Shown here piece by piece: positions 49,800 to 58,921 of a DNA stretch of 64,000 nucleotides. A program made the position numbers and the translations under genes. The stretch comes from IDS-8 sp040902105 (lineage in GTDB: Bacteria > Pseudomonadota > Gammaproteobacteria > Steroidobacterales > Woeseiaceae): NCBI GenBank assembly GCA_040902105.1, contig JBBDXW010000021.1, positions 62,001 through 126,000 of the forward strand. The letters are read 5' to 3'. The notes under the pieces were generated by a model, which was not told where the DNA came from, ran no database searches, and saw only the letters and a list, made by a program, of their open reading frames with translations. Every line of letters starts with the position of its first letter. Position 1 is the stretch's first letter.

Positions 49800-49995
49800 T
49801 CACTTTGTTAAGAGTTTTTCGTAGTTCATCGGTGTCGTGTATCCGAGCGTCGAGTGCAGGCGCTTCGAGTTGTAATACACCGCCACATATTCCCGTACAT
49901 CGGTGATCGCTTCCTCGCGCGTCTGGTATAGACGATCACCCGTCCGCTCCCCTTTCAGCTGAAGAAGCGCTCCACGCTGTGCTGGAGCGCGGCGA
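49800..49995 (-). mobile_element. C-terminal remnant of an IS3-family orfB
   Basis: Reading leftward, VERFFS, a one-base shift, then LKGERTGDRLYQTREEAITD and YVAVYYNSKRLHSTLGYTTP end at a TGA at 49800-49802. This is the conserved end of the IS3 integrase (DDE glutamate region onward). Only the last ~65 residues survive. It marks the right edge of the accessory block. Confidence 0.82.
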
Positions 49996-50119
49996 TGCGT
50001 GAGGTTCCCGATTTCCCCACGACGGTGCGGAGCCGCGAGCGGGCCATGCGGGCGAAAGGCGGCAAGCTGACGCTGCAGGTCTGCCGCGACTGCGGCTGGG
50101 GCAACCCGACGACGTGGCC

Positions 50120-50346
50120 CTAGTTGCAGCTCGTCGGATTCGTATTCCTCGCCCTGCTTGCCCCGATTCGTCGGGCGCCTGCTCCCCGCTGGCGGCGTTT
50201 TCCGCGCCGCGCGCAACCGGCAGCAGCGACACCGCCGCGGCGCTGCCGGCGATCAGCGTCCCGATCCGCGTCAGGAAGCTGCGCCGCGAGCTCGACCTCG
50301 CCACGCGGCGGGTCGAGTCCTCTGTGATGCGATCCAACCAGTTCAT
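50120..50346 (-). pseudogene. Truncated mauA-like (methylamine dehydrogenase light chain)
   Basis: From the ATG at 50346: MNWLDRITEDSTRRVARSSS, RRSFLTRIGTLIAGSAAAVS, LLPVARGA is a Tat-type leader as in MauA and aromatic amine dehydrogenase light chains. After ESGQA a one-base shift gives RNTNPTSCN, which matches the start of the mature light chain (..P..C.YWR..). A TAG follows at 50120-50122. The tryptophans that form TTQ and nearly all the cysteines are missing. Non-functional. Confidence 0.6.
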
Positions 50347-50494
50347 GGCCGGTCATCAGCAGGGCGCCGGCTGGCATCACCCGCTCGTGCAACACGCACT
50401 TCCTGAACTCCAGCTGCTGCACGCTCAACTACTTACGCACAGAAAATCGCCACAATGGCAGGAAATCAGGCGCGAGTTGCGAAAGTCAGGTTAA

Positions 50495-50643
50495 CGGAGC
50501 CGGGCTTGGGGGGAGGGCTTTTCAGGATCGTGCGAAACAGGGATGTTTCGCACGAAGCCCCCATGGATGGGTTTACGGCGTTCCTGAAAGCCCTCCCCCC
50601 AAGCCCGGCTCCGCCGATACGCTGTGCCGTTCATGAACAAAGC
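50495..50643 (+). repeat. Nested palindrome plus dispersed repeat core
   Basis: Arms 50495-50527 and 50582-50613 are complementary over 32 bases with a single extra T. Inside lies a second perfect 11-bp hairpin, TCGTGCGAAAC...GTTTCGCACGA (50528-50555). The right side continues into GTGCCGTTCATGAAC, the core of the dispersed family. It sits just after the sppA stop and can form a large stem, possibly ending transcription from both sides. Confidence 0.75.
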
Positions 50644-50657
50644 TGGTCGTATCGCCA

Positions 50658-52523
50658 TTACTGAAACACGCAAAAACAATGCGCGTACATGCCCTTCGGG
50701 TCATTGAAGCGCAGCACCGGCGACAACGCCGTCGTCACCACGTCGGCAATGCGATCCATCGTCAACTGTCGTTCGGATCGACGTGCGAACAGGCTTTTCA
50801 CATCCAGTCCGACGTGCGCGGCACCGCCCAGAAACTGTAAGGCGAGTTGCTCCGCCGGCGTCAGTTCCTTTTCGTAATATATGACGCCGTACTCGTCAGG
50901 CTCGAGCTCCGCCAGTTCCGCTGCGGCCGCGATCGCGTCCTCCAGGCTGCCCAGGCTGTCGATCAGGCCGTTTTCCAACGCATCGGTCCCGGTCCAGACC
51001 TGTCCCTGTGCGATGCGGTCGACCTGCTCCGGCTGCATATCCCGATGGATTGCAACCTTGCCGATGAAGTCATCGTAGCCGTCCTCGATCATCACCTGGA
51101 CCAGTTCCCTGGCATCGTCGGACATGGCCCGGTCTGCCCGGAGTTCGCCGGCCCATTGGCTCGAGCCGACTCCGTCCGTGGAAATACCAAGTGTATCGAG
51201 CGATCGCTGAAAGGTCGGAAACATGCCGAATATTCCGATCGAGCCGGTGATGGTTGCGGGACTCGCATAGATCCGGTCCGCCGCCATGGAAATCCAGTAG
51301 CCCCCGGATGCGGCAACGCTGCTCATCGAGGCGACCACCGGAATGCCGGACTGCTTGAGCGATTCGATCTCGTTACGGATGACCTCCGACGCAAAGGCGC
51401 TTCCTCCCGGGCTGTCGACGCGCAGCACCACGGCCCTGACCGATTCATCCATGCGCGCGCGGCGTAGCACCTCCGCGGTCGAATCCCCGCCGATGGTCCC
51501 GGGCGGCTGCACCCCGTCCAGTATTTCGCCGGCAGCAACGACAATTGCGACGTTCTCGCGTTTTGCCGGGTCGCCGCTCATGAGGCGCATCTGCCCGAGA
51601 TAATCGCCGAGTTCCGCTGCGTTGAAGTAATCCACGTTTTCTGGATCCGCTCCGGCGTATTCGGCAATCCTCTCGCGCAGCTCTTCGCGCGTCAGCAACT
51701 CATCGACCAGGCCGGATTCGAGAGCCGCAAGTGCGGTGCTGCCGCCCGCGTTTCGCACGTGCTCGATGTAATTGGCAAGAAGATCATCGAGCGTATTCGC
51801 CTCCATCTGCCTGGCGTTCTGCACGTCGTCGCGATAGTGCGCCCAGAATTGAGCCAGCAGTTGCGTCATCGACGTGCGGTCTTCGTCTGACATGTCGTTG
51901 CGCGTAAACGGCTCTACAGCCGATTTGTGCGTACCGACCTTGAACACGTTCCAGTCGATTTTCAGTTTGTCGATGGCATCCTTGTAGTAATTCTGATAGA
52001 CGCCGTAACCGCGCAGCATGAGAAAGCCTTGTGGGTGCAGGTACACGTTATCTGCGCGGGAGGCCAGGTAATACGACGGCTGGCCGTAGGCATCGGCCAT
52101 CGCAATGACCGGTTTGCCGGAGACGCGAAACTCGTCGATCGCGGCGCCGATGAGCTGCAGCTTGCTGAGCCCGCCGCCGCTCAAATCGTCCAGATCGAAG
52201 TAAACCGCCTTGATTCGGTCGTCGTCCTTTGCAAATTCGAGTCCGTCGATGATGTCCTGCACCAGCGTCTGCGGATTCGCATCGCCCAGGAGTTCTGCCA
52301 GCGCCCGATCGACCGGGTCACCCTCGAGTTGCTCCACCAGGTTGCCGACCGGCCGGATCACGAGCGCCGCCTGGTCGGGCAATTTCGGCGCCGAGGCCGA
52401 AAATATCCCGAAAACGATGGAAAAAATGAACAGCAACAGCAACAGGTGCAGTACTTTTCGTACCCCGTTGACTCCCGTCCAGATTCCGCTGAAGAATCTG
52501 CCCAGTCCGTTACGTTTACTCAT
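50658..52523 (-). CDS. sppA: Signal peptide peptidase SppA, long (67 kDa) form
   Basis: 621 residues, typical of the duplicated E. coli-type SppA. One membrane anchor (about 23-43), then two ClpP-like halves. The general base K200 (VGTHKSAVEPF) is in the first half and the nucleophile S406 (AASGGYW) in the second, as expected for the Ser-Lys dyad. It degrades cleaved signal peptides in the inner membrane. It lies 78 bp after dctM on the same strand. Confidence 0.95.
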   Translation of the reverse strand: MSKRNGLGRFFSGIWTGVNGVRKVLHLLLLLFIFSIVFGIFSASAPKLPDQAALVIRPVGNLVEQLEGDPVDRALAELLGDANPQTLVQDIIDGLEFAKDDDRIKAVYFDLDDLSGGGLSKLQLIGAAIDEFRVSGKPVIAMADAYGQPSYYLASRADNVYLHPQGFLMLRGYGVYQNYYKDAIDKLKIDWNVFKVGTHKSAVEPFTRNDMSDEDRTSMTQLLAQFWAHYRDDVQNARQMEANTLDDLLANYIEHVRNAGGSTALAALESGLVDELLTREELRERIAEYAGADPENVDYFNAAELGDYLGQMRLMSGDPAKRENVAIVVAAGEILDGVQPPGTIGGDSTAEVLRRARMDESVRAVVLRVDSPGGSAFASEVIRNEIESLKQSGIPVVASMSSVAASGGYWISMAADRIYASPATITGSIGIFGMFPTFQRSLDTLGISTDGVGSSQWAGELRADRAMSDDARELVQVMIEDGYDDFIGKVAIHRDMQPEQVDRIAQGQVWTGTDALENGLIDSLGSLEDAIAAAAELAELEPDEYGVIYYEKELTPAEQLALQFLGGAAHVGLDVKSLFARRSERQLTMDRIADVVTTALSPVLRFNDPKGMYAHCFCVFQ

Positions 52524-52601
52524 TTTCGCCTCCTGCTGAGATGTTCATGTAGCGGCTCGACAGCCGGTTGTCGGTGTTCCGGTCGAAACAGCCGGTCCGC
52601 T

Positions 52602-53861
52602 TCAACCCGGCAACAACCAAAGGGACAATTGTGGCCAATATGTAATAACAATGACAGAGAGCAACAGAATTACCAGAAACGGGAACGTTGCGGAATACAC
52701 TTTCATGATCGGCTGATCGAACCGAAAGCTTGCAATAAACAGATTCAGACCGACCGGCGGTGTCAAATACCCCAGTTGCATTGCGGCAAGAAATACTATT
52801 CCCAAGTGAAAATCGTTTATGCCGTACTGCGCGGCGATGGGAAGTATAAGCGGCACCACCAGCACTATCGCGGAAAATATGTCCAGGATGGCGCCAAGAA
52901 TCAAAAGGAATATCAGGAGCAGGAACAAAAAACTGGCAGGACTCGTCACCATTTCCGCGACGACCGCAAGCAGTTTCTGCGGGACGCCGGCATCGATCAT
53001 GTAATTGGTCGAGGCGAGCGACACGCCGAGGATGATCAGGATACCACCGACCAGCAGCATCGACTCGCGCATGATGAGCGGCAGGTGGGCCAGTTTGACC
53101 TCCCGCAGTATCAGGACTTCGACCACCAGCACGTACAGCGCGGTCACCGCCGCCGCCTCGGATACCGCGAAAAAACCGGAATAGATCCCGCCGAGCACGA
53201 CGACCGGAAGCGGCAATTCCCACATCGATTCCCTGAGCGCCGCGCCGACCTCACGAACGGAAAGGTCGCCGACCGGCTTGCGAATGTGACGATTCACCCA
53301 GAGGCTCCACGCGGACAGCATGATCAGCATCAGCAGACCCGGCAGCACGCCCGCCCGGAAAAGGCCGTCGATCGGCACTTCCGCGATCACGCCGTAGAGA
53401 ATCAGCGGCAACGATGGTGCGAACAGCAAACCGAGGCTGCCGGCGCTCGTGACCAGGCCAAGATTGAAATCGTCCGGGTAACCGTCGTGCTGCAGTGCAG
53501 GATAAAGAATCGCCCCGAGCGCGATAATGGTAACTCCGGAGGCGCCGGTAAATGCGGTAAAGAACGCGCAGGCCGTGAGCGCGACAATCGCCAGCCCGCC
53601 AGGCATCCAGCCAAGCACGGCGTTGGTCAGGCGCACCAGCCGGCGCGGCGCGTTGCTTTCGCTCAAGAGATACCCGGCGAACGTAAAAAGCGGGATTGCC
53701 GACAGGAAAGGCATTTCCGCAATGCCCAGAATTTCGATGGCGATCGCCATCAGGTCGATGCCTTCCTGCTGGTAGCCCAGCATCGCACTCGCCGCAATGA
53801 CCGTGAATAACGGTGCTCCGAGAACGGCCAGCAACAGCAGCGCTGCGCTCAGGAGAATCAT
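52602..53861 (-). CDS. TRAP transporter large permease (DctM)
   Basis: About 419 residues, almost entirely hydrophobic with roughly 12-13 membrane segments. Typical DctM stretches are IPLFTFAGYLLSES, FFTAFTGASGVTIIALG, and GYLTPPVGLNLFIAS near the end. It forms the channel of a Na+-driven tripartite carrier. The start overlaps the dctQ stop by four bases. The frame is open further upstream, but that overlaps dctQ. Confidence 0.94.
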   Translation of the reverse strand: MILLSAALLLLAVLGAPLFTVIAASAMLGYQQEGIDLMAIAIEILGIAEMPFLSAIPLFTFAGYLLSESNAPRRLVRLTNAVLGWMPGGLAIVALTACAFFTAFTGASGVTIIALGAILYPALQHDGYPDDFNLGLVTSAGSLGLLFAPSLPLILYGVIAEVPIDGLFRAGVLPGLLMLIMLSAWSLWVNRHIRKPVGDLSVREVGAALRESMWELPLPVVVLGGIYSGFFAVSEAAAVTALYVLVVEVLILREVKLAHLPLIMRESMLLVGGILIILGVSLASTNYMIDAGVPQKLLAVVAEMVTSPASFLFLLLIFLLILGAILDIFSAIVLVVPLILPIAAQYGINDFHLGIVFLAAMQLGYLTPPVGLNLFIASFRFDQPIMKVYSATFPFLVILLLSVIVITYWPQLSLWLLPG

Positions 53862-54379
53862 CCGGACTGGTCCTCCAGGTCTCGCTGCCGAAGGTCCAAC
53901 AATCCTGCGAAAGCGTACAGCGCGAAGCGATAACCCATCAGGGCGAAAGCAAGCGGCAATATGCCGAGTGCCAGCCAGGTTGGGGTATCGATCAGCACGG
54001 TCTCGCCGAACTCGGCCGAGAGGATAATATACCGGGCGGAATGCCAGGCAATGACACCGCATATGCCCGCGGCAAATGCGTCGACGAGTACGCCTGGTAT
54101 GCGCGAAAACCGCTCCGGGACGTAACGGGACAACACATCGATTCGCAGATGCCGGCGGCTTCGGCTCGCCGCCACCGAGGCGACCAACGCAACCCAGAGC
54201 ACAAGGATCTTGAGGAGTTCGTCGGCCCAGAGAATTCCGGAATCGAAGAATATCCTGAGAACGATCTGGCCAACCGCAAGAATCATCATGCCGCATAGCA
54301 GCAGGACCAGCAGTGCGTTCTCGAACGCGGTACCGAGGCGATACAAACGGGCTGCCATGCCGGAAGCGTTCTCAGTCAC
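53858..54379 (-). CDS. TRAP transporter small permease (DctQ)
   Basis: 173 residues with four membrane helices and the family segment FDSGILWADELLKILVLWVA, then SRRHLRIDVLSR. It joins DctM in the membrane. It lies between dctP and dctM in the order P-Q-M, with a 75-bp gap after dctP. Confidence 0.92.
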   Translation of the reverse strand: MTENASGMAARLYRLGTAFENALLVLLLCGMMILAVGQIVLRIFFDSGILWADELLKILVLWVALVASVAASRSRRHLRIDVLSRYVPERFSRIPGVLVDAFAAGICGVIAWHSARYIILSAEFGETVLIDTPTWLALGILPLAFALMGYRFALYAFAGLLDLRQRDLEDQSG

Positions 54380-54454
54380 CGCGGCAGCCGCTTTGAACTG
54401 TCGGGATTTGACTTCTTCAGGGCATTCCTGGCAGCTGCTTCACCGGCAGCGTGA

Positions 54455-55486
54455 CTAATGCGCCGCGACCGACTCATCGGCGTCGAATTCGTCTCTGTAA
54501 CTGTGTATGTGCTGCAGCACATCCTCGAGCAGGTCCTGCGAAAACATGCCCTTGCCTGCCATGACCCGGTTCTGTTGTTCCATTATTTCCTGCAGCTTCT
54601 GTTGCTCGCCGGGCGCCGGTTCGACCGGCTCGATGCCCGACCTGATGAGCGCCTGCAAGGCGTTTTCCGCATCCTGCTGGTTCTCCGCATTCCATTTCGC
54701 ATAGATCCGGCTCATCGTATCGCGCACGACGGCCTGATCGGCGGCATCAATGCGGTTGAAGGTTCTTGCCTCGATCGCGAGCAGGCCCATCGAGTACAGA
54801 ATGGGCATCTTCGTGAGATAGTCGACTTTCGTGTGCCATTGCAGCACGAGTGCGCCCGCCGGGGACATCGCAACGATGTCGATCAGGCCGGTCTGCAAGC
54901 CGGTAAGGACGTCTGTGATCGGCAGCGTCACCGGGGATAGCCGCAGCGCCTTCATGGCCTCGTAACTGATCAGGTCGCCCTCGGGCACCCAGATTTTTCT
55001 GCCCTTGAGGTCGTCGTGGCTGCGCACCGGCACGTTCGACATGACGATCGCGAAGCCACCGCCCGAGAAACCGAAACTCACGAAACCGGCGTCTTCGAGG
55101 CCGCTCGCGAGCTTCGGATCGATGCGCTCGCGCACGTAGTTGACCTCGCCCTCCGATTCGAACAGGAACGGCAGACCGTAAATGTTCAAGTCCGGGTATA
55201 CCTGCTGCAGATCCGTCGGCGTAAAGGCGCCGCCGTGTAACTGACCGATCTTGATCTTGCGCAATACCTTGCCGGGGTTGCCCTGCACGCCGCCGGAATA
55301 AAACTTGAAATTAACCCGGCCGTCCGTTCGCTCCTTGATCTCGGCAGCGCCGGCGCGCATGTCTTTCATCCATTGTGTGTTCTCCGGAAGAACCGTGGCG
55401 ATTTTCAGGTCGGCCGCGTCCGCGCGCGCCGTCAACGTCGACGCCAGCACAATGAGTGCTGCGGTGATGATTCTCGAATGTCGCAT
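54455..55486 (-). CDS. TRAP transporter substrate-binding protein (DctP)
   Basis: 343 residues with signal peptide (IITAALIVLASTLTARADA). The DctP fold is seen in KIATVLPENTQWMKDMRAGA, FKFYSGGVQGNP, and VRSHDDLKGRKIWVPEGDL. The arginine that usually binds a carboxylate is hard to place, as the segment differs from C4-dicarboxylate binders. Together with TatT this suggests a different cargo. The ATG at 55486 has GGAGG nine bases upstream. Confidence 0.92.
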   Translation of the reverse strand: MRHSRIITAALIVLASTLTARADAADLKIATVLPENTQWMKDMRAGAAEIKERTDGRVNFKFYSGGVQGNPGKVLRKIKIGQLHGGAFTPTDLQQVYPDLNIYGLPFLFESEGEVNYVRERIDPKLASGLEDAGFVSFGFSGGGFAIVMSNVPVRSHDDLKGRKIWVPEGDLISYEAMKALRLSPVTLPITDVLTGLQTGLIDIVAMSPAGALVLQWHTKVDYLTKMPILYSMGLLAIEARTFNRIDAADQAVVRDTMSRIYAKWNAENQQDAENALQALIRSGIEPVEPAPGEQQKLQEIMEQQNRVMAGKGMFSQDLLEDVLQHIHSYRDEFDADESVAAH

Positions 55487-55589
55487 CGGCATCCTCCAAG
55501 GTCGACTTTTGCCGCGTACCTGCCTGCAATTTCGCGCAACTCGTGGCTGAGGCGGCAGCAATACCGTGGGTCGCACGGCGACGGTGGCG

Positions 55590-56459
55590 TCAGAAGTATT
55601 CATCCGCGCTCGCCAGCAGCACCGCGGCATCTCGTTGCGCAAGAACGTTGGTCAATGTGTAGCCCGGCACTTCCGGATCGGCGGCCATAACCTCTTGCAA
55701 AAGCCGGTCGTGCAATTCCCTTTCGTACAGCAGTCGCGCGTAACTGCGCGCATATTCAACTTTCGCGCCGAGATCCTGTCCTTTGGTCAGCTCGATGGCG
55801 CGCTCGAACCATGCCTTGGCCTTCTCCGGTTCACCGCCGAGCGCGGGGGGCCTGAGCGTAGCAAGTATGCCGAGGTAAGTGTAAATACTGCCTCTCATTT
55901 CGCTGCCCTCGAGGTCCAGGTAACGGTTGAGCAGCGCCTCCATCTGCGGCAATTCCGCAAGGGCGTTCCAGTCGGCGCTGTGGGCGCGAATCCAGGCAAG
56001 CGAGGCGACCGAGTAACTATAGACGGCCTCGGCGTGACTTGGCGAGAGACCCACGAGGGTTGCTTCAAACCGATCGAAACTCATACCGGGCCAGTCGCAG
56101 GATGGCTCGTAACTCAGGCAAAGCGCTCGCGCGCCGTACTGGCGCGCCCGTTCCGTCAATCGTTCAGCGCGGGCGGGATCGTCCGCGAATACCGATCCGT
56201 AAGATGCGTACAGATTTGCCGCAGCACCAAGCAGCGCAGGATCGTCCGGAGTTTCCTCCAGAAAACTGTCGAGCAACAACATGTAGGCCGGCGCGCCGGC
56301 GCGGACCGTCTCGGGGTCGGTCTGGTTGAGCACGGCGGCAGACAGGTTGTCGGCCATACCGGTCGCGGCGGATGACATCAGTGACGCACAGCCGGCACTC
56401 ATCAGCATGGAGACCAGAAGCAAGCCGTGCCAAGCGGCGCCGGCTCGCTGCAGGCCCAT
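55590..56459 (-). CDS. TRAP-associated periplasmic lipoprotein TatT
   Basis: 289 residues with a lipobox LMSAGC (about 19-24), then helical TPR-like repeats (for example MLLLDSFLEETPDDPALLGA, YLGILATLRPP, AKAWFERAIEL). This is the TRAP T-component family, trimeric lipoproteins thought to feed ligands to DctP. It heads the transporter operon, 103 bp before dctP. GGAG stands before the ATG at 56459; longer starts are possible. Confidence 0.87.
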   Translation of the reverse strand: MGLQRAGAAWHGLLLVSMLMSAGCASLMSSAATGMADNLSAAVLNQTDPETVRAGAPAYMLLLDSFLEETPDDPALLGAAANLYASYGSVFADDPARAERLTERARQYGARALCLSYEPSCDWPGMSFDRFEATLVGLSPSHAEAVYSYSVASLAWIRAHSADWNALAELPQMEALLNRYLDLEGSEMRGSIYTYLGILATLRPPALGGEPEKAKAWFERAIELTKGQDLGAKVEYARSYARLLYERELHDRLLQEVMAADPEVPGYTLTNVLAQRDAAVLLASADEYF

Positions 56460-56602
56460 GGGGCTCCGACCGCCGGAGAGGATCCTCATGCCACGAAAGA
56501 CTCTCATGGACGAATTTGGTTCAGGCTCGATCACTTGCGGTTCGTCGTCACGCAGACCGTTGGCCGCGTGGCAGTACGACGGGCCGTGAGCAACCGATAC
56601 GC

Positions 56603-56947
56603 TTAAATCTTCTCTTTGATTCTCGCTGCCTTGCCGGTGCGTTCACGCAGGTAGTAAAGCTTCGCGCGGCGCACATCGCCGCGGCGCTTGACTTCCACGG
56701 CGCTCACGGTCGGGCTGTGGGTCTGGAACACACGCTCGACGCCCTCGCCGTGGGAGATCTTTCGCACCGTAAAGGACGAGTTCAGGCCACGATTGCGTTT
56801 TGCGATGACAATACCTTCGAAAGCCTGCAGCCGCTCACGCTCACCTTCCGTAACCTTGACCTGTACGACGACGGTGTCGCCCGGCGAGAAATCCGGCACT
56901 TCCTTGTTGATTTGTTCCTGCTCGATCGCTTCGATTATCTTGTTCAT
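56603..56947 (-). CDS. rplS: 50S ribosomal protein L19
   Basis: 114 residues, the normal length, with [20 protein letters not shown] and [12 protein letters not shown]. Last gene of the conserved rpsP-rimM-trmD-rplS operon. It sits at the 30S-50S interface. Confidence 0.98.
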   Translation of the reverse strand: MNKIIEAIEQEQINKEVPDFSPGDTVVVQVKVTEGERERLQAFEGIVIAKRNRGLNSSFTVRKISHGEGVERVFQTHSPTVSAVEVKRRGDVRRAKLYYLRERTGKAARIKEKI

Positions 56948-56985
56948 CTCTTCCTACCTGCCAGTCGCAGTGCTGGTCACTGAAT

Positions 56986-57765
56986 TCAATTGGGAACAGC
57001 CTTGTTCGCGTCGACATCGTTGGCTGCCGCTCGCTCGTCTCTCAAAAACTCATCCAGCAGCCGCTGCTGCTCATCGTTAAGCCGCAATTTCCGCACGAGG
57101 TCCGGACGGCGCAAAAAACTTCGCCCGAGCGCCTGCTTGTAACGCCATCGCGCGATCCGCGCGTGGTCGCCGGACAGCAGCACCTCCGGGACTCTCCGGC
57201 CCCCGATCCTCTCGGGCCTCGTGTAATGCGGATGGTCAAGAAGCCCTTCCGTGAACGAATCCTGGTCCGCCGAAGCATCGTCTCCGAGCACTCCAGGGAG
57301 CAGCCTCGCGACGGTATCGATTACAACCATTGCCGCTATCTCGCCGCCGCTCAGCACGAAATCGCCGATGGACAATTCCTCGTCGACCTGGCTCTCGATC
57401 AGCCGCTCGTCGATGCCCTCGTAGCGGCCCGCGAGCAGTATGAGCCCCGGACCGCCGGCGTAGCGCCTCGCCGTCGCCTGGTCGAACAACGAACCCTGGG
57501 GGGACAGACACACGACGGGGGTTCCTGCCGGTGCCGCGTCCCGGGCGGCAGCAATCGCGGCCGCCGTCGGTTCGTACTTCATAACCATCCCCGGACCGCC
57601 GCCGTAAGGCCTGTCATCGACCGTACGATGAGCGTCCGTGGTGAAATCCCGCGGATTCAGACAGTCGAGCGTCAGCAGTCCGCGCGCAACCGCCCTGCCG
57701 ACGACCCCGTATTCGGCGATCGTCCGGACCATCTCCGGAAATATGCTGACCACCTGCAATTGCAT
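56986..57765 (-). CDS. trmD: tRNA (guanine-N1-)-methyltransferase TrmD
   Basis: 259 residues from the ATG at 57765. The knotted SPOUT fold is shown by [16 protein letters not shown] and [18 protein letters not shown]. It methylates G37 of tRNAs reading CNN codons, preventing frameshifts. It starts four bases after the rimM stop; a longer start at 57801 would overlap rimM. Confidence 0.97.
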   Translation of the reverse strand: MQLQVVSIFPEMVRTIAEYGVVGRAVARGLLTLDCLNPRDFTTDAHRTVDDRPYGGGPGMVMKYEPTAAAIAAARDAAPAGTPVVCLSPQGSLFDQATARRYAGGPGLILLAGRYEGIDERLIESQVDEELSIGDFVLSGGEIAAMVVIDTVARLLPGVLGDDASADQDSFTEGLLDHPHYTRPERIGGRRVPEVLLSGDHARIARWRYKQALGRSFLRRPDLVRKLRLNDEQQRLLDEFLRDERAAANDVDANKAVPN

Positions 57766-57769
57766 CGCA

Positions 57770-58306
57770 TCAGTCCCATTCCCAGTCGACGTCGATGACA
57801 CCCTCGTCAGGATCGACGCCCAGTACGTACCTCACCGGCACGAACGGAATCAGGATCTCCCGATCCGGCTCGCCGTCCGCCTGCACGACCATGACGTCGT
57901 TGGCGCCGGTTGCCAGCATGCGCGCCACCCGCCCCAGCGTGCGGCCGTCGCGATGGCGAACCTGCAATCCTTCGAGGTCGGCCCAGTAGTACTCGCCCTC
58001 CCCGATCGCCGGCAACGTCTCGCGAGCCACCGCGATGTCGGCGCCCACCAGCCCGGCGGCTCCATCCCGGTCTTCAATATCTGCAAGCCTCGCCACCAGG
58101 GACTTACCGTGTATTCTGCCCTCGGCAAGCGTTTTCGCGGTCCAGCCGTCGTCGAGTCTCAGCAACCAGCGCCGATAGCCGAGCAGCCTGTCCGCGCGTT
58201 CCGTATAGGAAAACACCCTGACCCAACCTTTGACCCCGTAAAGACCGGAAACTCGTCCCAGAATGACCGGATCGCCGGCGGTCTCCTTGTCCGTTCCCTG
58301 CGCCAC
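57770..58306 (-). CDS. rimM: Ribosome maturation factor RimM
   Basis: 178 residues: an N-terminal beta-barrel ([20 protein letters not shown]) and a C-terminal PRC barrel ([28 protein letters not shown]). It helps fold the 30S head near S19. Confidence 0.97.
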   Translation of the reverse strand: MAQGTDKETAGDPVILGRVSGLYGVKGWVRVFSYTERADRLLGYRRWLLRLDDGWTAKTLAEGRIHGKSLVARLADIEDRDGAAGLVGADIAVARETLPAIGEGEYYWADLEGLQVRHRDGRTLGRVARMLATGANDVMVVQADGEPDREILIPFVPVRYVLGVDPDEGVIDVDWEWD

Positions 58307-58353
58307 AGCGCACGTTTATCGCAATCCGGTACGCGCGTCGCGCACTTCCGGTC

Positions 58354-58611
58354 TCAGCTCTTGTCAGCCGCCTTGCGCGACGCCTTGAGAAGCGCGGCCA
58401 CACGTTCGGAGGGTTTCGCGCCACGGCTCATCCAGAAGTCGACCCGCTCCAGGTCGATGCGCAGATTTTCTTCGTGCCCCTTGCCCACGGGATTGAAGTA
58501 CCCCAGACGCTCTATGTAGCGACCGTCGCGGCGGTTGCGGCTGTCGGTGACCACGAGGTGGTAAAACGGGGTTTTTTTCGCGCCAGCGCGCGAAAGTCGA
58601 ATACTGACCAT
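58354..58611 (-). CDS. rpsP: 30S ribosomal protein S16
   Basis: 85 residues from the ATG at 58611 ([20 protein letters not shown]), the family start, with GGAAGAG upstream. An earlier in-frame ATG at 58683 adds a non-homologous leader. First gene of the operon. Confidence 0.97.
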   Translation of the reverse strand: MVSIRLSRAGAKKTPFYHLVVTDSRNRRDGRYIERLGYFNPVGKGHEENLRIDLERVDFWMSRGAKPSERVAALLKASRKAADKS

Positions 58612-58718
58612 TGCTCTTCCGTAATTAGTAGTGAGAGGCAGACATGCCTGCGCTCGGGGGCCGGGCCCGAGTAAACGGCGCATTTTACTGATATCCGGGC
58701 AAAAGTGAAGCAGAGTTA

Positions 58719-58783
58719 GGGGGACAGTGACCTTTTAGTTGGGGGACAGTGACCTTTTCCCGGAGATAAGGTCACTGTCCCCC
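58719..58783. repeat. Direct and inverted repeats of GGGGGACAGTGACCTTTT
   Basis: Two direct copies at 58719-58736 and 58741-58758, and an inverted copy of 16 bases at 58768-58783 (AAGGTCACTGTCCCCC). The second and third form a hairpin. Similar GGGGACAGTGACCTTTT units accompany REP-associated (RAYT) transposases in many gammaproteobacteria. No transposase is present here. Confidence 0.75.
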
Positions 58784-58810
58784 GCCGATGTGTCCCCCGC
58801 CGATGTCGCA

Positions 58811-58885
58811 CGATCCTGAAAAGCCCCCCCGCCGGATCGAGGCTCCGCTCAGAGGTTGTGCCGTACGTGAATAATACGGTTCAGG
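58811..58885 (+). repeat. Copy of the dispersed intergenic repeat
   Basis: CGATCCTGAAAAGCCCC, then GGCTCCGCT, then GTGCCGTACGTGAATAATAC, in the same order as at 62.14 kb and 50.58 kb. It ends about 35 bp before the ffh stop. Confidence 0.7.
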
Positions 58886-58921
58886 CGACGTGGTACCCGA
58901 CCCGGACCGTGCTGCTTGCCT

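Noticed and set aside
51927..53810. 627-residue open frame on the + strand
   Set aside because: Antisense to sppA and dctM; composition (Q, R, H rich) is typical of a shadow frame.
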